A stretch of 64,000 nucleotides of DNA from Neomelitea salexigens DSM 19753. GTDB lineage: Bacteria > Pseudomonadota > Gammaproteobacteria > Pseudomonadales > Spongiibacteraceae. Position numbers and translations under genes: made by a program. The notes below the pieces were generated by a model, which saw only the letters and a program-made list of their open reading frames with translations, was not told the origin of the DNA and did no database searches. The first letter of the stretch is position 1, and each line of letters begins with the position of its first letter. Shown piece after piece: positions 18,461 through 28,240 of the stretch. Location: contig NZ_AULP01000001.1 in assembly GCF_000422345.1 (NCBI RefSeq), positions 248,001-312,000 on the forward strand. The letters run 5' to 3'.

Positions 18461-20691
18461 CCTTCCTTCACACGTTTCACCGCTACAACATTCGGCAAGC
18501 CATTTAGGCGGTTCAACAGGCCCGATAAAGCACCGACATCACTAATTTCCAGGCGAATACGCATCGTGGCCATGTGGCTATTCGTGTCGGTAACAGTATT
18601 CAGGGAGATTACATTCACTTTTTCTGTGGCCAACTGCAGGGTGATATCGCGAAGCAGCCCTTGTCGATCGAAAGCCTGCAACTCGATATCAACAGGATAG
18701 GTATCGGTTTGCTCAACTTCCCAATCGACGGCAATAATTCGGTGCGGCTCCACACTCTGAAGCTGCAGAAGCTTACTGCAATCTTGGCGGTGAACACTCA
18801 CGCCGCGCCCCACCGTGATGTATCCCGTGATGGCCTCCCCAGGCAGGGGCTTACAGCACCTGGCGAAATGCGTTAACAGGTTGCCAACGCCGCTGATCCG
18901 CACCTTACTGCTATCTTTGGAGGTTTTGCTAGGCGCCTTTAGGCGTGGCAACACTTCTTCAGCGGCATTTTCATCTTGCCCGATCAGCTGGTTCGCCAGA
19001 CGGACAATTTGTAGCATGCTGATTTCACCGGCCCCCACCGCAGCGTACATGTCCTCTACACTGGCACAATGTGTTTGATCGGCGATGTACTTGTAGTCAA
19101 CGCTATTGAGCGCCAGGCGACGAAATTCTTTTTCCAGCAACGCGCGACCGGCAGCAATATTGTCTTCCTTAGCCTGCTGTCGAAACCAATGTTGCACTTT
19201 GGTGCGAGCCCGGCTGGTTTTTAAATAACCCAGATTACCCTGCAGCCAGTCGCGGCGAGGCTTGCTCTCTTTACCAGTGAGAATTTCAACGCGCTCACCG
19301 GTATTCAAGGTGTATGTCAGAGGTACGATGCGGCCGTTCACTTTGGCGCCGCGGCAGCGATTACCCACCTCAGTATGGATGTGATACGCAAAATCCAATG
19401 GTGTCGCACCGTTTTGCAAATTCACCACATGACCATCTGGAGTAAACACGTAGACCCTGTCCTGGGCGCGTGTGAACTGCTCTGCGACGTCGCTGCTACT
19501 GCCACTTTCCTCATGCCAGTCCAGCACCTGCCGCAGCCATGCAATTTTTTCGTCGTAGCTATTATTACTCTTGGCAGTTTTATCTGCCCCTTTGTACATC
19601 CAGTGAGAGCACACACCAAACTCTGCTTCCTCATGCATGCTTCGAGTGCGAATTTGCACCTCGAGAACCTTGCCCTCAGGGCCTATCACGGCGGTGTGGA
19701 GTGAGCGGTAACCGTTTTCTTTGGGGCTGGCGATGTAATCATCAAACTCGTTGGGAATATTTCGCCACAGGCCGTGCACCAGACCAAGCACGGCATAGCA
19801 GGCCTTTACATCCGGCACGAGCACGCGCACTGCACGAATATCGTAGACCTGGGAAAAGCCTATGCCCTTGCGCTGCATTTTCCGCCAGATGCTGTAAATG
19901 TGCTTCGCTCTGCCGGCGATATCAGCGTCAATGCCATCGGCCTTGATTGCCGTGGTAAGCGTGTGAATGACCTCGTCGATGTAGTGTTGGCGATCTAGAC
20001 GTTTCTCATCCAGCAGTTTGGCAATTTTTTTGTAGGCCGATGGCTGCAAATAGCGAAAGCTAAGATCCTCTAACTCCCACTTTATGTGGCCGATACCCAG
20101 GCGATGAGCCAGAGGCGCATAGATGTCGAAAACTTCTCTCGCAACACGGTAGCGTTTCTCTGGGCGGTTCTTCACCGCGCGAATCGCCGAGGTTCTCTCG
20201 GCCAGCTTAATCAGTGCGACGCGCACATCGTCGACCAGCGCCACCAACATTTTCCGAATGGTTTCGCTTTGCGCCTCGGACTGCCCCAGCACAGGTACAT
20301 CCAACTCTGCGTTAACCTTGGAAATGGCTGCCATTCCCAACACGCCATCGACGAGCTTCGCCACAGAGCCACCAAATTGCTGCTCCAGATCACCCAGCGA
20401 TAATCTCGCTTCTCGAACTGCGCGAAACAAGGTCGCGGCAACCAGACTGTCTTGATCCAAATGCAGGTCGGCGAGAATTTCCACCATTTCCAACGCGGTG
20501 AAAAAGCTATCCCCACTCACATCGGGCTCTGTGCCCGCCCTGCCGCTGGCGCACTGCTCGGCAAGCTCAAATGCTCGGAGCAGCTCACTGCGCTCTACAA
20601 CGCTGTCATCTATCGACAGACGCTCCATCCAGCGCGGGATATCAACACGCCCATCGGCTAGCTGCGGATAATCCTCTCGGACCTTTACCAT
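18457..20691 (-). CDS. relA: (p)ppGpp synthetase RelA
   Basis: 744 residues. The N-terminal hydrolase region is degenerate: the HD motif is replaced by AATLFRAVREA, so hydrolysis is not expected, as in RelA and unlike SpoT. The synthetase domain contains VYDIRAVRVLV, the G-loop FDDYIASPKENGYRSLHT and EVQIRTRSMHEEAEFG. TGS (about 405-465), zinc-finger-like CCKPLPG region and C-terminal ACT follow. RelA makes (p)ppGpp on stalled ribosomes. It forms an operon with mazG; cysM lies 55 bp upstream on the same strand. Confidence 0.97.
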   Translation of the reverse strand: MVKVREDYPQLADGRVDIPRWMERLSIDDSVVERSELLRAFELAEQCASGRAGTEPDVSGDSFFTALEMVEILADLHLDQDSLVAATLFRAVREARLSLGDLEQQFGGSVAKLVDGVLGMAAISKVNAELDVPVLGQSEAQSETIRKMLVALVDDVRVALIKLAERTSAIRAVKNRPEKRYRVAREVFDIYAPLAHRLGIGHIKWELEDLSFRYLQPSAYKKIAKLLDEKRLDRQHYIDEVIHTLTTAIKADGIDADIAGRAKHIYSIWRKMQRKGIGFSQVYDIRAVRVLVPDVKACYAVLGLVHGLWRNIPNEFDDYIASPKENGYRSLHTAVIGPEGKVLEVQIRTRSMHEEAEFGVCSHWMYKGADKTAKSNNSYDEKIAWLRQVLDWHEESGSSSDVAEQFTRAQDRVYVFTPDGHVVNLQNGATPLDFAYHIHTEVGNRCRGAKVNGRIVPLTYTLNTGERVEILTGKESKPRRDWLQGNLGYLKTSRARTKVQHWFRQQAKEDNIAAGRALLEKEFRRLALNSVDYKYIADQTHCASVEDMYAAVGAGEISMLQIVRLANQLIGQDENAAEEVLPRLKAPSKTSKDSSKVRISGVGNLLTHFARCCKPLPGEAITGYITVGRGVSVHRQDCSKLLQLQSVEPHRIIAVDWEVEQTDTYPVDIELQAFDRQGLLRDITLQLATEKVNVISLNTVTDTNSHMATMRIRLEISDVGALSGLLNRLNGLPNVVAVKRVKEG

Positions 20692-20746
20692 GGTATTAAC
20701 TCAATCATTTCCCGACTGGTTTCAAACACAGCGGTACAATCGCCGC

Positions 20747-21634
20747 CTAGAAAACGCCGGTGGACAAATATCGGTCGCCGCGGTCACAAATAATGGCAAC
20801 AATTACGGCGTTTTCCACCTGCTCGCTAAGGCGGAGTGCTCCCGCCACCGCACCGCCGGAGGACACACCACAAAATATCCCCTCCTGCTCAGCAAGTGCT
20901 CGCATGGTTCTTTCGGCCAGTTGCTGATCAATATCCATCACCTGGTCGACCCTGGGGGCCTGATATATTTTCGGTAGGTAAGCCTCAGGCCAGCGGCGAA
21001 TACCAGGAATGCTGGATCCATCCTCAGGCTGCAGCCCAACGATCTGCACACTGGGGTTTTGCTCCTTAAGGAACCGGGAGACACCCATAATCGTACCGGT
21101 GGTGCCCATCGAGCTGACAAAGTGGGTAATACGTCCACCGGTCTGACGCCAGATCTCAGGGCCAGTTCCTTCGTAGTGAGCCAGGGGGTTATCGGGATTT
21201 GCAAATTGATCCAGCACCTTCCCCTCGCCTCTCGCCTGCATAGCTAAAGCCAAGTCCCGTGCCCCTTCCATTCCCTCTTCTTGACTGACCTCCACGAGGG
21301 TGGCGCCGTAGGCTGACATTGCCAACTTGCGCTCACTGCTCATATGGCTTGGCATAATCAGCACCATCTTATAGCCGCGAATGGCAGCCGCCATCGCCAG
21401 CGCGATCCCGGTGTTACCGCTCGTCGCTTCAATAAGCGTGTCACCAGGTTGTATATCGCCCCGAGCCTCCGCGCGCGCTATCATACTCATAGCCGGACGG
21501 TCTTTAACGGAACCAGCGGGGTTATTCCCCTCCAGCTTCAGCAAAATTGTATTACTGCTGTCGCGATTTAGGCGTTGCAACCTCACTAGGGGTGTATTGC
21601 CAATACATTGCTCAATGGTAGGAAAATCTGTCAT
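20747..21634 (-). CDS. cysM: O-acetylserine sulfhydrylase B
   Basis: 295 residues, fold type II PLP enzyme. PLP lysine K44 lies in NNPAGSVKDRPA, the phosphate loop is EATSGNTGIALA, and the C-terminal GVSSGG motif is present. CysM uses thiosulfate or sulfide with O-acetylserine to form (S-sulfo)cysteine. In pseudomonads cysM-rlmD-relA-mazG is the usual order beside gacS; here rlmD is absent from its place. Confidence 0.95.
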   Translation of the reverse strand: MTDFPTIEQCIGNTPLVRLQRLNRDSSNTILLKLEGNNPAGSVKDRPAMSMIARAEARGDIQPGDTLIEATSGNTGIALAMAAAIRGYKMVLIMPSHMSSERKLAMSAYGATLVEVSQEEGMEGARDLALAMQARGEGKVLDQFANPDNPLAHYEGTGPEIWRQTGGRITHFVSSMGTTGTIMGVSRFLKEQNPSVQIVGLQPEDGSSIPGIRRWPEAYLPKIYQAPRVDQVMDIDQQLAERTMRALAEQEGIFCGVSSGGAVAGALRLSEQVENAVIVAIICDRGDRYLSTGVF

Positions 21635-21790
21635 TGCAGTAGAGACCTCAAGCCGACTTCAGCAGCGCAGCAGGGGGAAACAGTTGCCCCAGCTGCCATA
21701 GGCTTCAGTGATAAAGCGGCCACAGGATGGCAACCGCGTAAACTTTTGGCAGTGATAATACCACTGCCCTAGTCATAGGCTCCAGTTCAC

Positions 21791-24478
21791 ATGCGCAGGC
21801 GATACGGATTTAAACGGCTTATCTTAATCATGGGGCTACTGCCCGTACTTCTGATCTCCGTGGGCTTCAGTGCCTACCTGACTCAACAGCAGCTGGCAGA
21901 CAGCAGAGAGCTACTTACCCAGCGCGCGAAGTCCGCCGCCCAACAGCTCAGCGTCGTCTCGAGCCATATGTTGAATGATCACCACGAAGATACACTGGCC
22001 TATATTTTACATACCGCGCTCGAGGAGCCCGGTGTGCGAGCGGTGAGTATCTACAATGGCGATCTCGAACTCATCTCCCATGCAGGGCCCGGAACGCCCC
22101 CTCCCAATATCGACGGATTAGGCCGATTAACGCCCTATAAGGTCGTGGATCAAGCCGATGACCTCCAAATTACGTGGGCTATTCATGCCCCCGCCTCTGC
22201 AGAGGGCCATCAGATCGATGCTGATGAGCACCTCGGCTGGGTGCAAATGAGCTATGGCTGGCACCAATACGAGCTAATGAAGTACCAGAGCTACCTCGCT
22301 GCGGCGATCTTTCTGGGCCTCAGCGTCCTCGTTTGTATCTTGTTTTTTAGTTATATCAATCACAATATCGGTCGCGACTTACAAATTTTACGGATGGCAA
22401 CTCACCGCCTGACCAGCGGTCAGAGAGACTTACACATCCATGTTCCCGGTGGCGACGAATTCAGTGAATTAGCCGACGACCTCAATGAACTGAACGCGGC
22501 TCAGGTACGGGAGCTAAAGGAGCTGCAACTCAATCTTGAACAATCCAACAGCGACTTACGTGAAACCCTGGAAACGCTTGAAATACAGAATATCGAGCTT
22601 GACCTAGCGAGGCGCGAAGCCGTCACCGCAAGCCGAGTTAAATCGGAATTCCTCGCCAACACCAGCCATGAAATTCGCACGCCACTGAACAGTATTCTGG
22701 GTTTCAGTAATATTCTTCTCAAGGCGGATATTCGCGGGCGACAGCGCGAAGCGGTAGAAACCATCCGCAACAGCGCCGTAAACCTGCTCACCATCATCAA
22801 CGATATTCTCGACTTCTCCAAACTTGAGGCGGGGAAGCTGGTTTTCGATAAAGCCCCAGTGCAACTTCGCGAACTTGCTGAAGATACCTTGATCATGCTC
22901 GCTCCCGGCGCAGCGGAGAAACGCCTCGACCTTGCATTGTTTGTTGAGAAAGACACCCCTGAGGCAATTCTCGGCGACTCCCTTCGGCTCCGGCAAATGC
23001 TGACGAACTTGGTTAGCAATGCGATTAAATTCACTCCTACCGGAACCGTTCGCGTCGATATTTCCTGTAGCGAGCGGGACGACGATTACGCGACGCTGAA
23101 CTTTAAGGTCACCGACAGCGGCATTGGTATGAGCGCAGAGCAGCGCAAGCATATCTTCCGAGACTTTGGCCAAGGGGATGCATCCGTCACTCGCCAATAT
23201 GGCGGCACAGGACTGGGGCTGGTCATTGTTCAAGGTCTGGTGAAGGAGATGGGCGGCGAAATCGGCGTAGAAAGCGAGCTTGGGCACGGCGCCACATTTT
23301 GGTTTAGCCTGCGCTTGGCGATTGATCACAATGCGATGCAAATGCGTGATTTCCAATCCCTACAGGGTAGTACTGTTGCCTTGTATGACAGCAGTCCACT
23401 ATACGGCCTCGCCATTTGTGAACTGCTCGAAGGCTGGGGCATGAACGTGCAGCTATGCCAGGAAGTTGATGACATCAATACCCAAGCAGACCACTGCATT
23501 CTAAGCTTGGATGCAGAGGAAAGCTGTCAACCGCTACCCACTATTCATCGCGACGGTGCCTGTGTGGTGCTGAGCTACCACAGTGAGGAGCACCCACAAG
23601 ACAATAATGTTTGGCTTAGCAAGCCGGTTTCTCATGTTCGCCTTTTTGACGCGCTGAATACGGGCCTGAGCGATGACAGCCAACTTAACAACCGGCATTT
23701 TCGCAATAGCCAAGTACTCATCGTTGATGACAACCCGTCTAACCTGCTCATACTCTCCACGTTTCTGGAGGATGCCGGCATCAGCCCAGTCAGCGCTCAA
23801 AATGGCGTGGAAGCGGTCAGCCATTGCCAAGAGCAGTGTTTCGACCTGATATTTATCGACATCCAGATGCCGCAGTTAGACGGCATTGCCGCAAGTCGCC
23901 AGATACGCCAGCGCGGAAAGAATCAACACACCCCTATTGTGGCGCTATCGGCCTACCTAGCACCGGAAAACCCTTCGCAACTGCGCGATGCAGGCATCGA
24001 TAAATACTTGAGCAAACCGGTAAATGAGCAGCAGCTCACCAATATTTTGCAACACTACCTCGCGCCTTCCTGCGACCTGCCGCCAACCGACGCACACGCG
24101 CCTGAGGCAGACGCCGACCCCGAGGAGCAACCCAGACCAGTGGACCTTAAGCAGTGCCTATTACTGTCCAAACAGCGCCCTACGCTGGCAAAAAACATGC
24201 TCTCGATGCTGCTGGACGAATTGCCAGGTTTGCGCAGTCAGCTCACACAGGCCTTCGATAGCAAGGAGTGGGACACGCTGGCCGAACTGAACCACGGATT
24301 GAAAGGGAACTGCTGCTACACCGGCGTACCACTTCTCAAGCAAGCCGTCTGCGACTTAGAGGCCAATTTGTCTGCTCAGAAGCCACCACAGCAACCGCTT
24401 TTCAGTGCGGTGATTACTCGAATAGACGAATTACTTACATGGCACGAAGAACACGAACTGGATGCACTATTCGACTAA
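21791..24478 (+). CDS. gacS: GacS/BarA hybrid sensor histidine kinase
   Basis: 895 residues. TM1 about 9-29, periplasmic sensor to about 170, TM2 about 171-191, HAMP, then HisKA with H293 in NTSHEIRTPLNS, HATPase (DFGQGDASVTRQYGGTGLGL), a degenerate receiver-like segment, a receiver with D690 in FIDIQMPQLDG, and a C-terminal HPt domain with H835 in LNHGLKGNC. This is the complete tripartite phosphorelay of GacS/BarA, which drives GacA/UvrY and the Rsm/Csr small RNAs. It is divergent from cysM, as in pseudomonads. Confidence 0.95.
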   Translation: MRRRYGFKRLILIMGLLPVLLISVGFSAYLTQQQLADSRELLTQRAKSAAQQLSVVSSHMLNDHHEDTLAYILHTALEEPGVRAVSIYNGDLELISHAGPGTPPPNIDGLGRLTPYKVVDQADDLQITWAIHAPASAEGHQIDADEHLGWVQMSYGWHQYELMKYQSYLAAAIFLGLSVLVCILFFSYINHNIGRDLQILRMATHRLTSGQRDLHIHVPGGDEFSELADDLNELNAAQVRELKELQLNLEQSNSDLRETLETLEIQNIELDLARREAVTASRVKSEFLANTSHEIRTPLNSILGFSNILLKADIRGRQREAVETIRNSAVNLLTIINDILDFSKLEAGKLVFDKAPVQLRELAEDTLIMLAPGAAEKRLDLALFVEKDTPEAILGDSLRLRQMLTNLVSNAIKFTPTGTVRVDISCSERDDDYATLNFKVTDSGIGMSAEQRKHIFRDFGQGDASVTRQYGGTGLGLVIVQGLVKEMGGEIGVESELGHGATFWFSLRLAIDHNAMQMRDFQSLQGSTVALYDSSPLYGLAICELLEGWGMNVQLCQEVDDINTQADHCILSLDAEESCQPLPTIHRDGACVVLSYHSEEHPQDNNVWLSKPVSHVRLFDALNTGLSDDSQLNNRHFRNSQVLIVDDNPSNLLILSTFLEDAGISPVSAQNGVEAVSHCQEQCFDLIFIDIQMPQLDGIAASRQIRQRGKNQHTPIVALSAYLAPENPSQLRDAGIDKYLSKPVNEQQLTNILQHYLAPSCDLPPTDAHAPEADADPEEQPRPVDLKQCLLLSKQRPTLAKNMLSMLLDELPGLRSQLTQAFDSKEWDTLAELNHGLKGNCCYTGVPLLKQAVCDLEANLSAQKPPQQPLFSAVITRIDELLTWHEEHELDALFD

Positions 24479-24491
24479 CAAAGCCAGCAAC

Positions 24492-25199
24492 TCAGCCTAA
24501 TTGCTGCCGAAGAAATAGCTTTCGGCTGTTAAGTGGCCGCTCTCCCAACAGGGGCGCGAGGATAAGCCGGTTGAGGCGTTTGGCTAGTTTAAGCGTTTCG
24601 GCGTCCCACTCCGCACGCGCCAACTGTTGCAATAGGCGGCCAGAAAAGGCTTTTGGGTGAGGGCCCATCGACGCCGATACCTGGCTGAAGCCGTGTTCCG
24701 GGTCGTAAATGAAATAGGCCTCGGGGGCGCTTTCAACGGGCGAGAAGTCGACACCGTAGCCAAGCTCGGTAAGTAGCGTTAGCTCAAAGCTGCGTAGTAT
24801 GGGTTCAATCTGCCCCCCTGAAGACAGCTCCAGCAAAGAGCGACCGTACAACTTGAAAACTTCCGGCTGGGGGTCAAAAGGCTGTAGCAGCCTGCCCAAT
24901 ACTTCGTTGATGTAGAAAGCGCAGTAAAGCGTATTACCCCGCAATGGGAACGTGCTGTTCAACTGCACGTCAACCAAGGTTTTTAAATCGCTGCGCCCCT
25001 GCCAGGAAACCTGAATGAGATTGCCCGGCTGCAACGCCGCGCGCCATTGCTGGCGACTCTTACTCGACGATTTAAGCCCCTTTGCTACGAGGCTTAAATA
25101 ACCATAGTCTCGGCTAAATAGATCGATGATCGCACTGCTATCACGATAGGCGCGAAGGTGTAACACGTATGCAGGTTGCCCCTCTATACGCGCACTCAT
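24492..25199 (-). CDS. recO: DNA repair protein RecO
   Basis: 235 residues. N-terminal OB fold with AYVLHLRAYRDSSAIIDLFSRD and GYLSLVAKG, then a helical domain with FYINEVLGRLLQPFDPQPEVF. It acts with RecR to load RecA at gaps. Last gene of the lepA-lepB-rnc-era-recO series; pdxJ, which often follows, is missing and the end instead abuts gacS by 13 bp. Confidence 0.95.
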   Translation of the reverse strand: MSARIEGQPAYVLHLRAYRDSSAIIDLFSRDYGYLSLVAKGLKSSSKSRQQWRAALQPGNLIQVSWQGRSDLKTLVDVQLNSTFPLRGNTLYCAFYINEVLGRLLQPFDPQPEVFKLYGRSLLELSSGGQIEPILRSFELTLLTELGYGVDFSPVESAPEAYFIYDPEHGFSQVSASMGPHPKAFSGRLLQQLARAEWDAETLKLAKRLNRLILAPLLGERPLNSRKLFLRQQLG

Positions 25200-25202
25200 G
25201 GT

Positions 25203-26114
25203 CTACTCGAAATCGTTATAACCGAGACTTCGCAGGGCGCGCTCATCGTCGGACCAGCCAGATTTCACTTTCACCCACAAACGCAGCATGACCTTGCTGT
25301 CGAACGCGCGCTCCATATCCTTGCGCGCCTCCGTACCAATCTGCCTAAGGCGACTCCCCTTCTCACCGATCAGTATTTTCTTTTGTCCTTGGCGCTCTAC
25401 CAATATCAATGCGCTGATTTCTATCAGGCGTGGCGATACTTTGAATTCCTCGATTTCGACCGTCATCGCATAGGGCACTTCCTCCCCGAGCTGACGCATA
25501 ATCTTTTCGCGAACAAGCTCTGCAGCGAGAAAGCGCTCACTGCGATCCGTTATCTGATCTTCGGGGAAGAGGTGTATTCCCTCCGGAAGGTAACGTTCAA
25601 TAACGGCCTCAAGATCATCGCGATTGTGACCGCGCAATGCAGAGACAGGCACAATTTCAGTAAAACTGTGCTTTTCAGCAAGCTGTTCCAACAGCGGCAG
25701 TAATTCCGATTTGTCGTTAAGTCGATCGATCTTATTCACTACCAGCAAGACTGGGCAGTCAACCTGCTTCACTTTCTCTAAAACAAGGTCGTCTTCATCG
25801 GTCCAACGATCGCGATCAACCAGAAAAAGCACCAGATCAACATCTTTCAGGGCCGAACTGGCGGCCCGATTCATGTACCGGTTAATCGCCTTTTCGTCGC
25901 GCAAATGCAGACCGGGAGTGTCAACATAGATCGCCTGCGTATCACCCTCAGTCTTAATCCCCAGCAGCTGATGGCGCGTCGTCTGAGGCTTTCTTGAAGT
26001 GATGCTCAGTTTTTGACCGAGTATATGGTTAAGTAGCGTGGATTTACCCACATTCGGGCGACCAACAATAGCCACATAACCGCAGCGTGTGCCGCTCTCA
26101 TTCTCGTGTTTCAT
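25203..26114 (-). CDS. era: GTPase Era
   Basis: 303 residues. Ras-like GTPase domain with G1 GRPNVGKST, switch G2, G3 DTPG, G4 NKID, then a C-terminal KH domain (about 205-285, with [20 protein letters not shown]). Era binds the 3' end of 16S rRNA during 30S assembly. The start overlaps the rnc stop by 4 bp. Confidence 0.98.
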   Translation of the reverse strand: MKHENESGTRCGYVAIVGRPNVGKSTLLNHILGQKLSITSRKPQTTRHQLLGIKTEGDTQAIYVDTPGLHLRDEKAINRYMNRAASSALKDVDLVLFLVDRDRWTDEDDLVLEKVKQVDCPVLLVVNKIDRLNDKSELLPLLEQLAEKHSFTEIVPVSALRGHNRDDLEAVIERYLPEGIHLFPEDQITDRSERFLAAELVREKIMRQLGEEVPYAMTVEIEEFKVSPRLIEISALILVERQGQKKILIGEKGSRLRQIGTEARKDMERAFDSKVMLRLWVKVKSGWSDDERALRSLGYNDFE

Positions 26115-26779
26115 ACTTGCTTCTCCAGCTGCGCTAGCACTTGCTCTGCCGCAGCTTGCTCTGCCTTACGTCGACTACTTGCCGTTGCTACAACCTCCCC
26201 ATTCAACAGTGTAGCCTTACATGCGACAGTAAAGGCCTGCTGGTGAGACTTGCCCTCTGTCGAGCAAAGACGGTATTGCGGCAAGGGTTGCTTTCTCGCC
26301 TGCAAATATTCTTGTAGCCGCGTTTTGGCGTCCTTGTGACTCGCGGTGGGGTCAATAGTCTCCAGTCGGCCGGCAAACCACCGATGGACACACGCCTTAC
26401 AGGGCTCCATGCCCCCATCGAGATATACCGCACCGAGAATGGCCTCAACAGCATCCGCAAGGATCGAGCTGCGCCGTTTACCGCCGCTGTTGCGCTCACC
26501 GCTTCCTAACAGAAGGCGCTCACCAAGATTCAGTTCAGCGGCAACAGCCGCCAAGGTCTTACCGCTCACTAACGAGGCGCGAATTCGACTTAATTCGCCC
26601 TCATCTAAATTCGGGAAGCGACGGTACAAAAAGTCACTAACGATCATATTCAGCAACGAGTCACCAAGAAACTCCAGTCTCTCGTTGTGATCAGCGCTAA
26701 GGCTTCGGTGCGTCAGCGCCTGCCTCAACAGGGCATCGTCATTAAAAGCGTATCCCAGCACATCGGAAAGTGTCGGCAT
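26111..26779 (-). CDS. rnc: Ribonuclease III
   Basis: 222 residues. Endonuclease domain with signature [13 protein letters not shown] and catalytic acidic residues there and in [19 protein letters not shown]-terminal double-stranded RNA-binding domain (about 152-220). It processes rRNA precursors and structured mRNAs. Overlap with era makes the pair translationally coupled. Confidence 0.98.
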   Translation of the reverse strand: MPTLSDVLGYAFNDDALLRQALTHRSLSADHNERLEFLGDSLLNMIVSDFLYRRFPNLDEGELSRIRASLVSGKTLAAVAAELNLGERLLLGSGERNSGGKRRSSILADAVEAILGAVYLDGGMEPCKACVHRWFAGRLETIDPTASHKDAKTRLQEYLQARKQPLPQYRLCSTEGKSHQQAFTVACKATLLNGEVVATASSRRKAEQAAAEQVLAQLEKQV

Positions 26780-26784
26780 ACCAG

Positions 26785-27150
26785 TTAGCGTTCAACCTGA
26801 AAAAGCGCGTCTTCAAACTTAACGACAGCGTCAATATTGATGAAGAGAGGTACGCGCTTCTCATAGGTGGCGTCAATCAGCACACCATTGTCGTTATTTT
26901 TGATCTTAATATCGCGTAAAGATATCGATTCGATCCGGTTTGTAATAAACCGCCGCGACAGCTTTTGACGAATCTGTGCAGGCGTCACTTCGGCACCATT
27001 ACTCTCTTCAGCCACGTCACTGATAACACGACTGAGCGACCAGTAGTCAACGTATAAAGGCGCGAGACGAATTGCCATCGTTCCCAAGACCATGGCAACA
27101 CCGACGATGATGACAAAGGATAGTAGACCAATTCCCTGCTGATTTTTCAT
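26785..27150 (-). CDS. DUF4845 membrane protein
   Basis: 121 residues from ATG 27150, chosen because GGAGA lies 7 bp upstream and the protein then begins MKNQQGIGLLSFVIIVGV, a type-IV-pilin-like or single-pass N-terminal anchor. The rest is a small soluble domain with ISLRDIKIKNNDNGVLID. DUF4845 proteins regularly sit between lepB and rnc in gammaproteobacteria; their role is unknown, though the position next to signal peptidase is suggestive. Confidence 0.9.
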   Translation of the reverse strand: MKNQQGIGLLSFVIIVGVAMVLGTMAIRLAPLYVDYWSLSRVISDVAEESNGAEVTPAQIRQKLSRRFITNRIESISLRDIKIKNNDNGVLIDATYEKRVPLFINIDAVVKFEDALFQVER

Positions 27151-27169
27151 TATTGTCTCCTGTGCACCG

Positions 27170-28225
27170 TTAACGTATTTGGCCAACGCGATCGAAGCTG
27201 GGCAGCTGAGAGAAGGATTGCCAGTGCATCCAGATTGCAAATGCCTGACCGACGATATTCCTCTCGGGAACCTGCCCCCAAACTCGGCTATCACTGCTGT
27301 TATCGCGATTATCGCCCATCATAAAGTAATGACCGGGCTTTACCGTTGTTTCAAAATCACCGCGATAAATGCGTTTATCGTGGTGAATCAGGTGCTCTAC
27401 ACTACCTAGCTGCTCGCGAACCACCTGGGTAACAGGCTGCAGGGGCGGGACTTCAGCCACCAGGGTATGGGGCACTAACTCATCATTCACGTAGAGCTTT
27501 TTATTAACATAACGCAGTTTATCGCCAGGCAAGCCCACGACGCGCTTTATAAAATAACGGCTGTCACCAGGAGGGAAGAAAACCATAACATCGCCGCGCT
27601 CCGGCTCGCCCACTTCTAAGATTTTTGTGCCGACAACCGGCAGGCGCAACCCATAGTTAAACTTATTGACCAGGATGTAATCGCCAACTTCGAGACTGGG
27701 AACCATCGACGCAGAGGGAATCTGAAACGGCTCAACGACAAACGAGCGCAATACCAATACCACGAGCAGCACGGGGAAAAATGACCGCGCATTCTCCGCG
27801 ATCGGCAACATCCCGCCAAATTCCCGCTTAAGGTTCTCCTGCTCCTGCTTAACAAAGTAGGTAATGTAAACGGCGATTTTGCCGGCGTTAACATAGGCCT
27901 GACGGCCCTTTTCAAAAACAAAGCGGTCAAGGCCAGCAATCACCCCCGCCAGCGCCGTGAGCACCACCAGGGCCAGTGCAAAATCGCCATCTTTAATCAG
28001 CACAACACTGGCAACCCAGAGCAGCCACAGTGCCGATACCAACCGATAGCTCCACTCGACCCAAGCGGGAACAACCTGACGGCGTAGCCCCACCGCATCG
28101 CTAGCGGTTTTTTTCTCGGCACACCACTGCAATGCGGTTTGCATCTGCCGACGCCCTTTGATTTCTTGAAGTAGCCACACACACAGCGACGTCGCCGCGA
28201 CGAACAGTAAGATCAAATTAACCAT
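27170..28225 (-). CDS. lepB: Signal peptidase I
   Basis: 351 residues, somewhat longer than the E. coli enzyme (324). An N-terminal membrane segment (about 2-20), a second pair of hydrophobic segments (about 61-77 and 82-98), and a third at 150-162 precede the periplasmic catalytic domain. Catalytic S173 lies in IPSASMVPSL, general base K227 in YFIKRVVGLPGD, and box E reads GDNRDNSSDSR. It removes signal peptides from exported proteins. It is 15 bp downstream of lepA. Confidence 0.96.
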   Translation of the reverse strand: MVNLILLFVAATSLCVWLLQEIKGRRQMQTALQWCAEKKTASDAVGLRRQVVPAWVEWSYRLVSALWLLWVASVVLIKDGDFALALVVLTALAGVIAGLDRFVFEKGRQAYVNAGKIAVYITYFVKQEQENLKREFGGMLPIAENARSFFPVLLVVLVLRSFVVEPFQIPSASMVPSLEVGDYILVNKFNYGLRLPVVGTKILEVGEPERGDVMVFFPPGDSRYFIKRVVGLPGDKLRYVNKKLYVNDELVPHTLVAEVPPLQPVTQVVREQLGSVEHLIHHDKRIYRGDFETTVKPGHYFMMGDNRDNSSDSRVWGQVPERNIVGQAFAIWMHWQSFSQLPSFDRVGQIR

Positions 28226-28240
28226 GTGGCCATATACCCC

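Noticed and set aside
22604-23356. Minus-strand 250-codon frame inside gacS
   Set aside because: It overlaps the kinase and ATPase domains, which are clearly coding on the plus strand.
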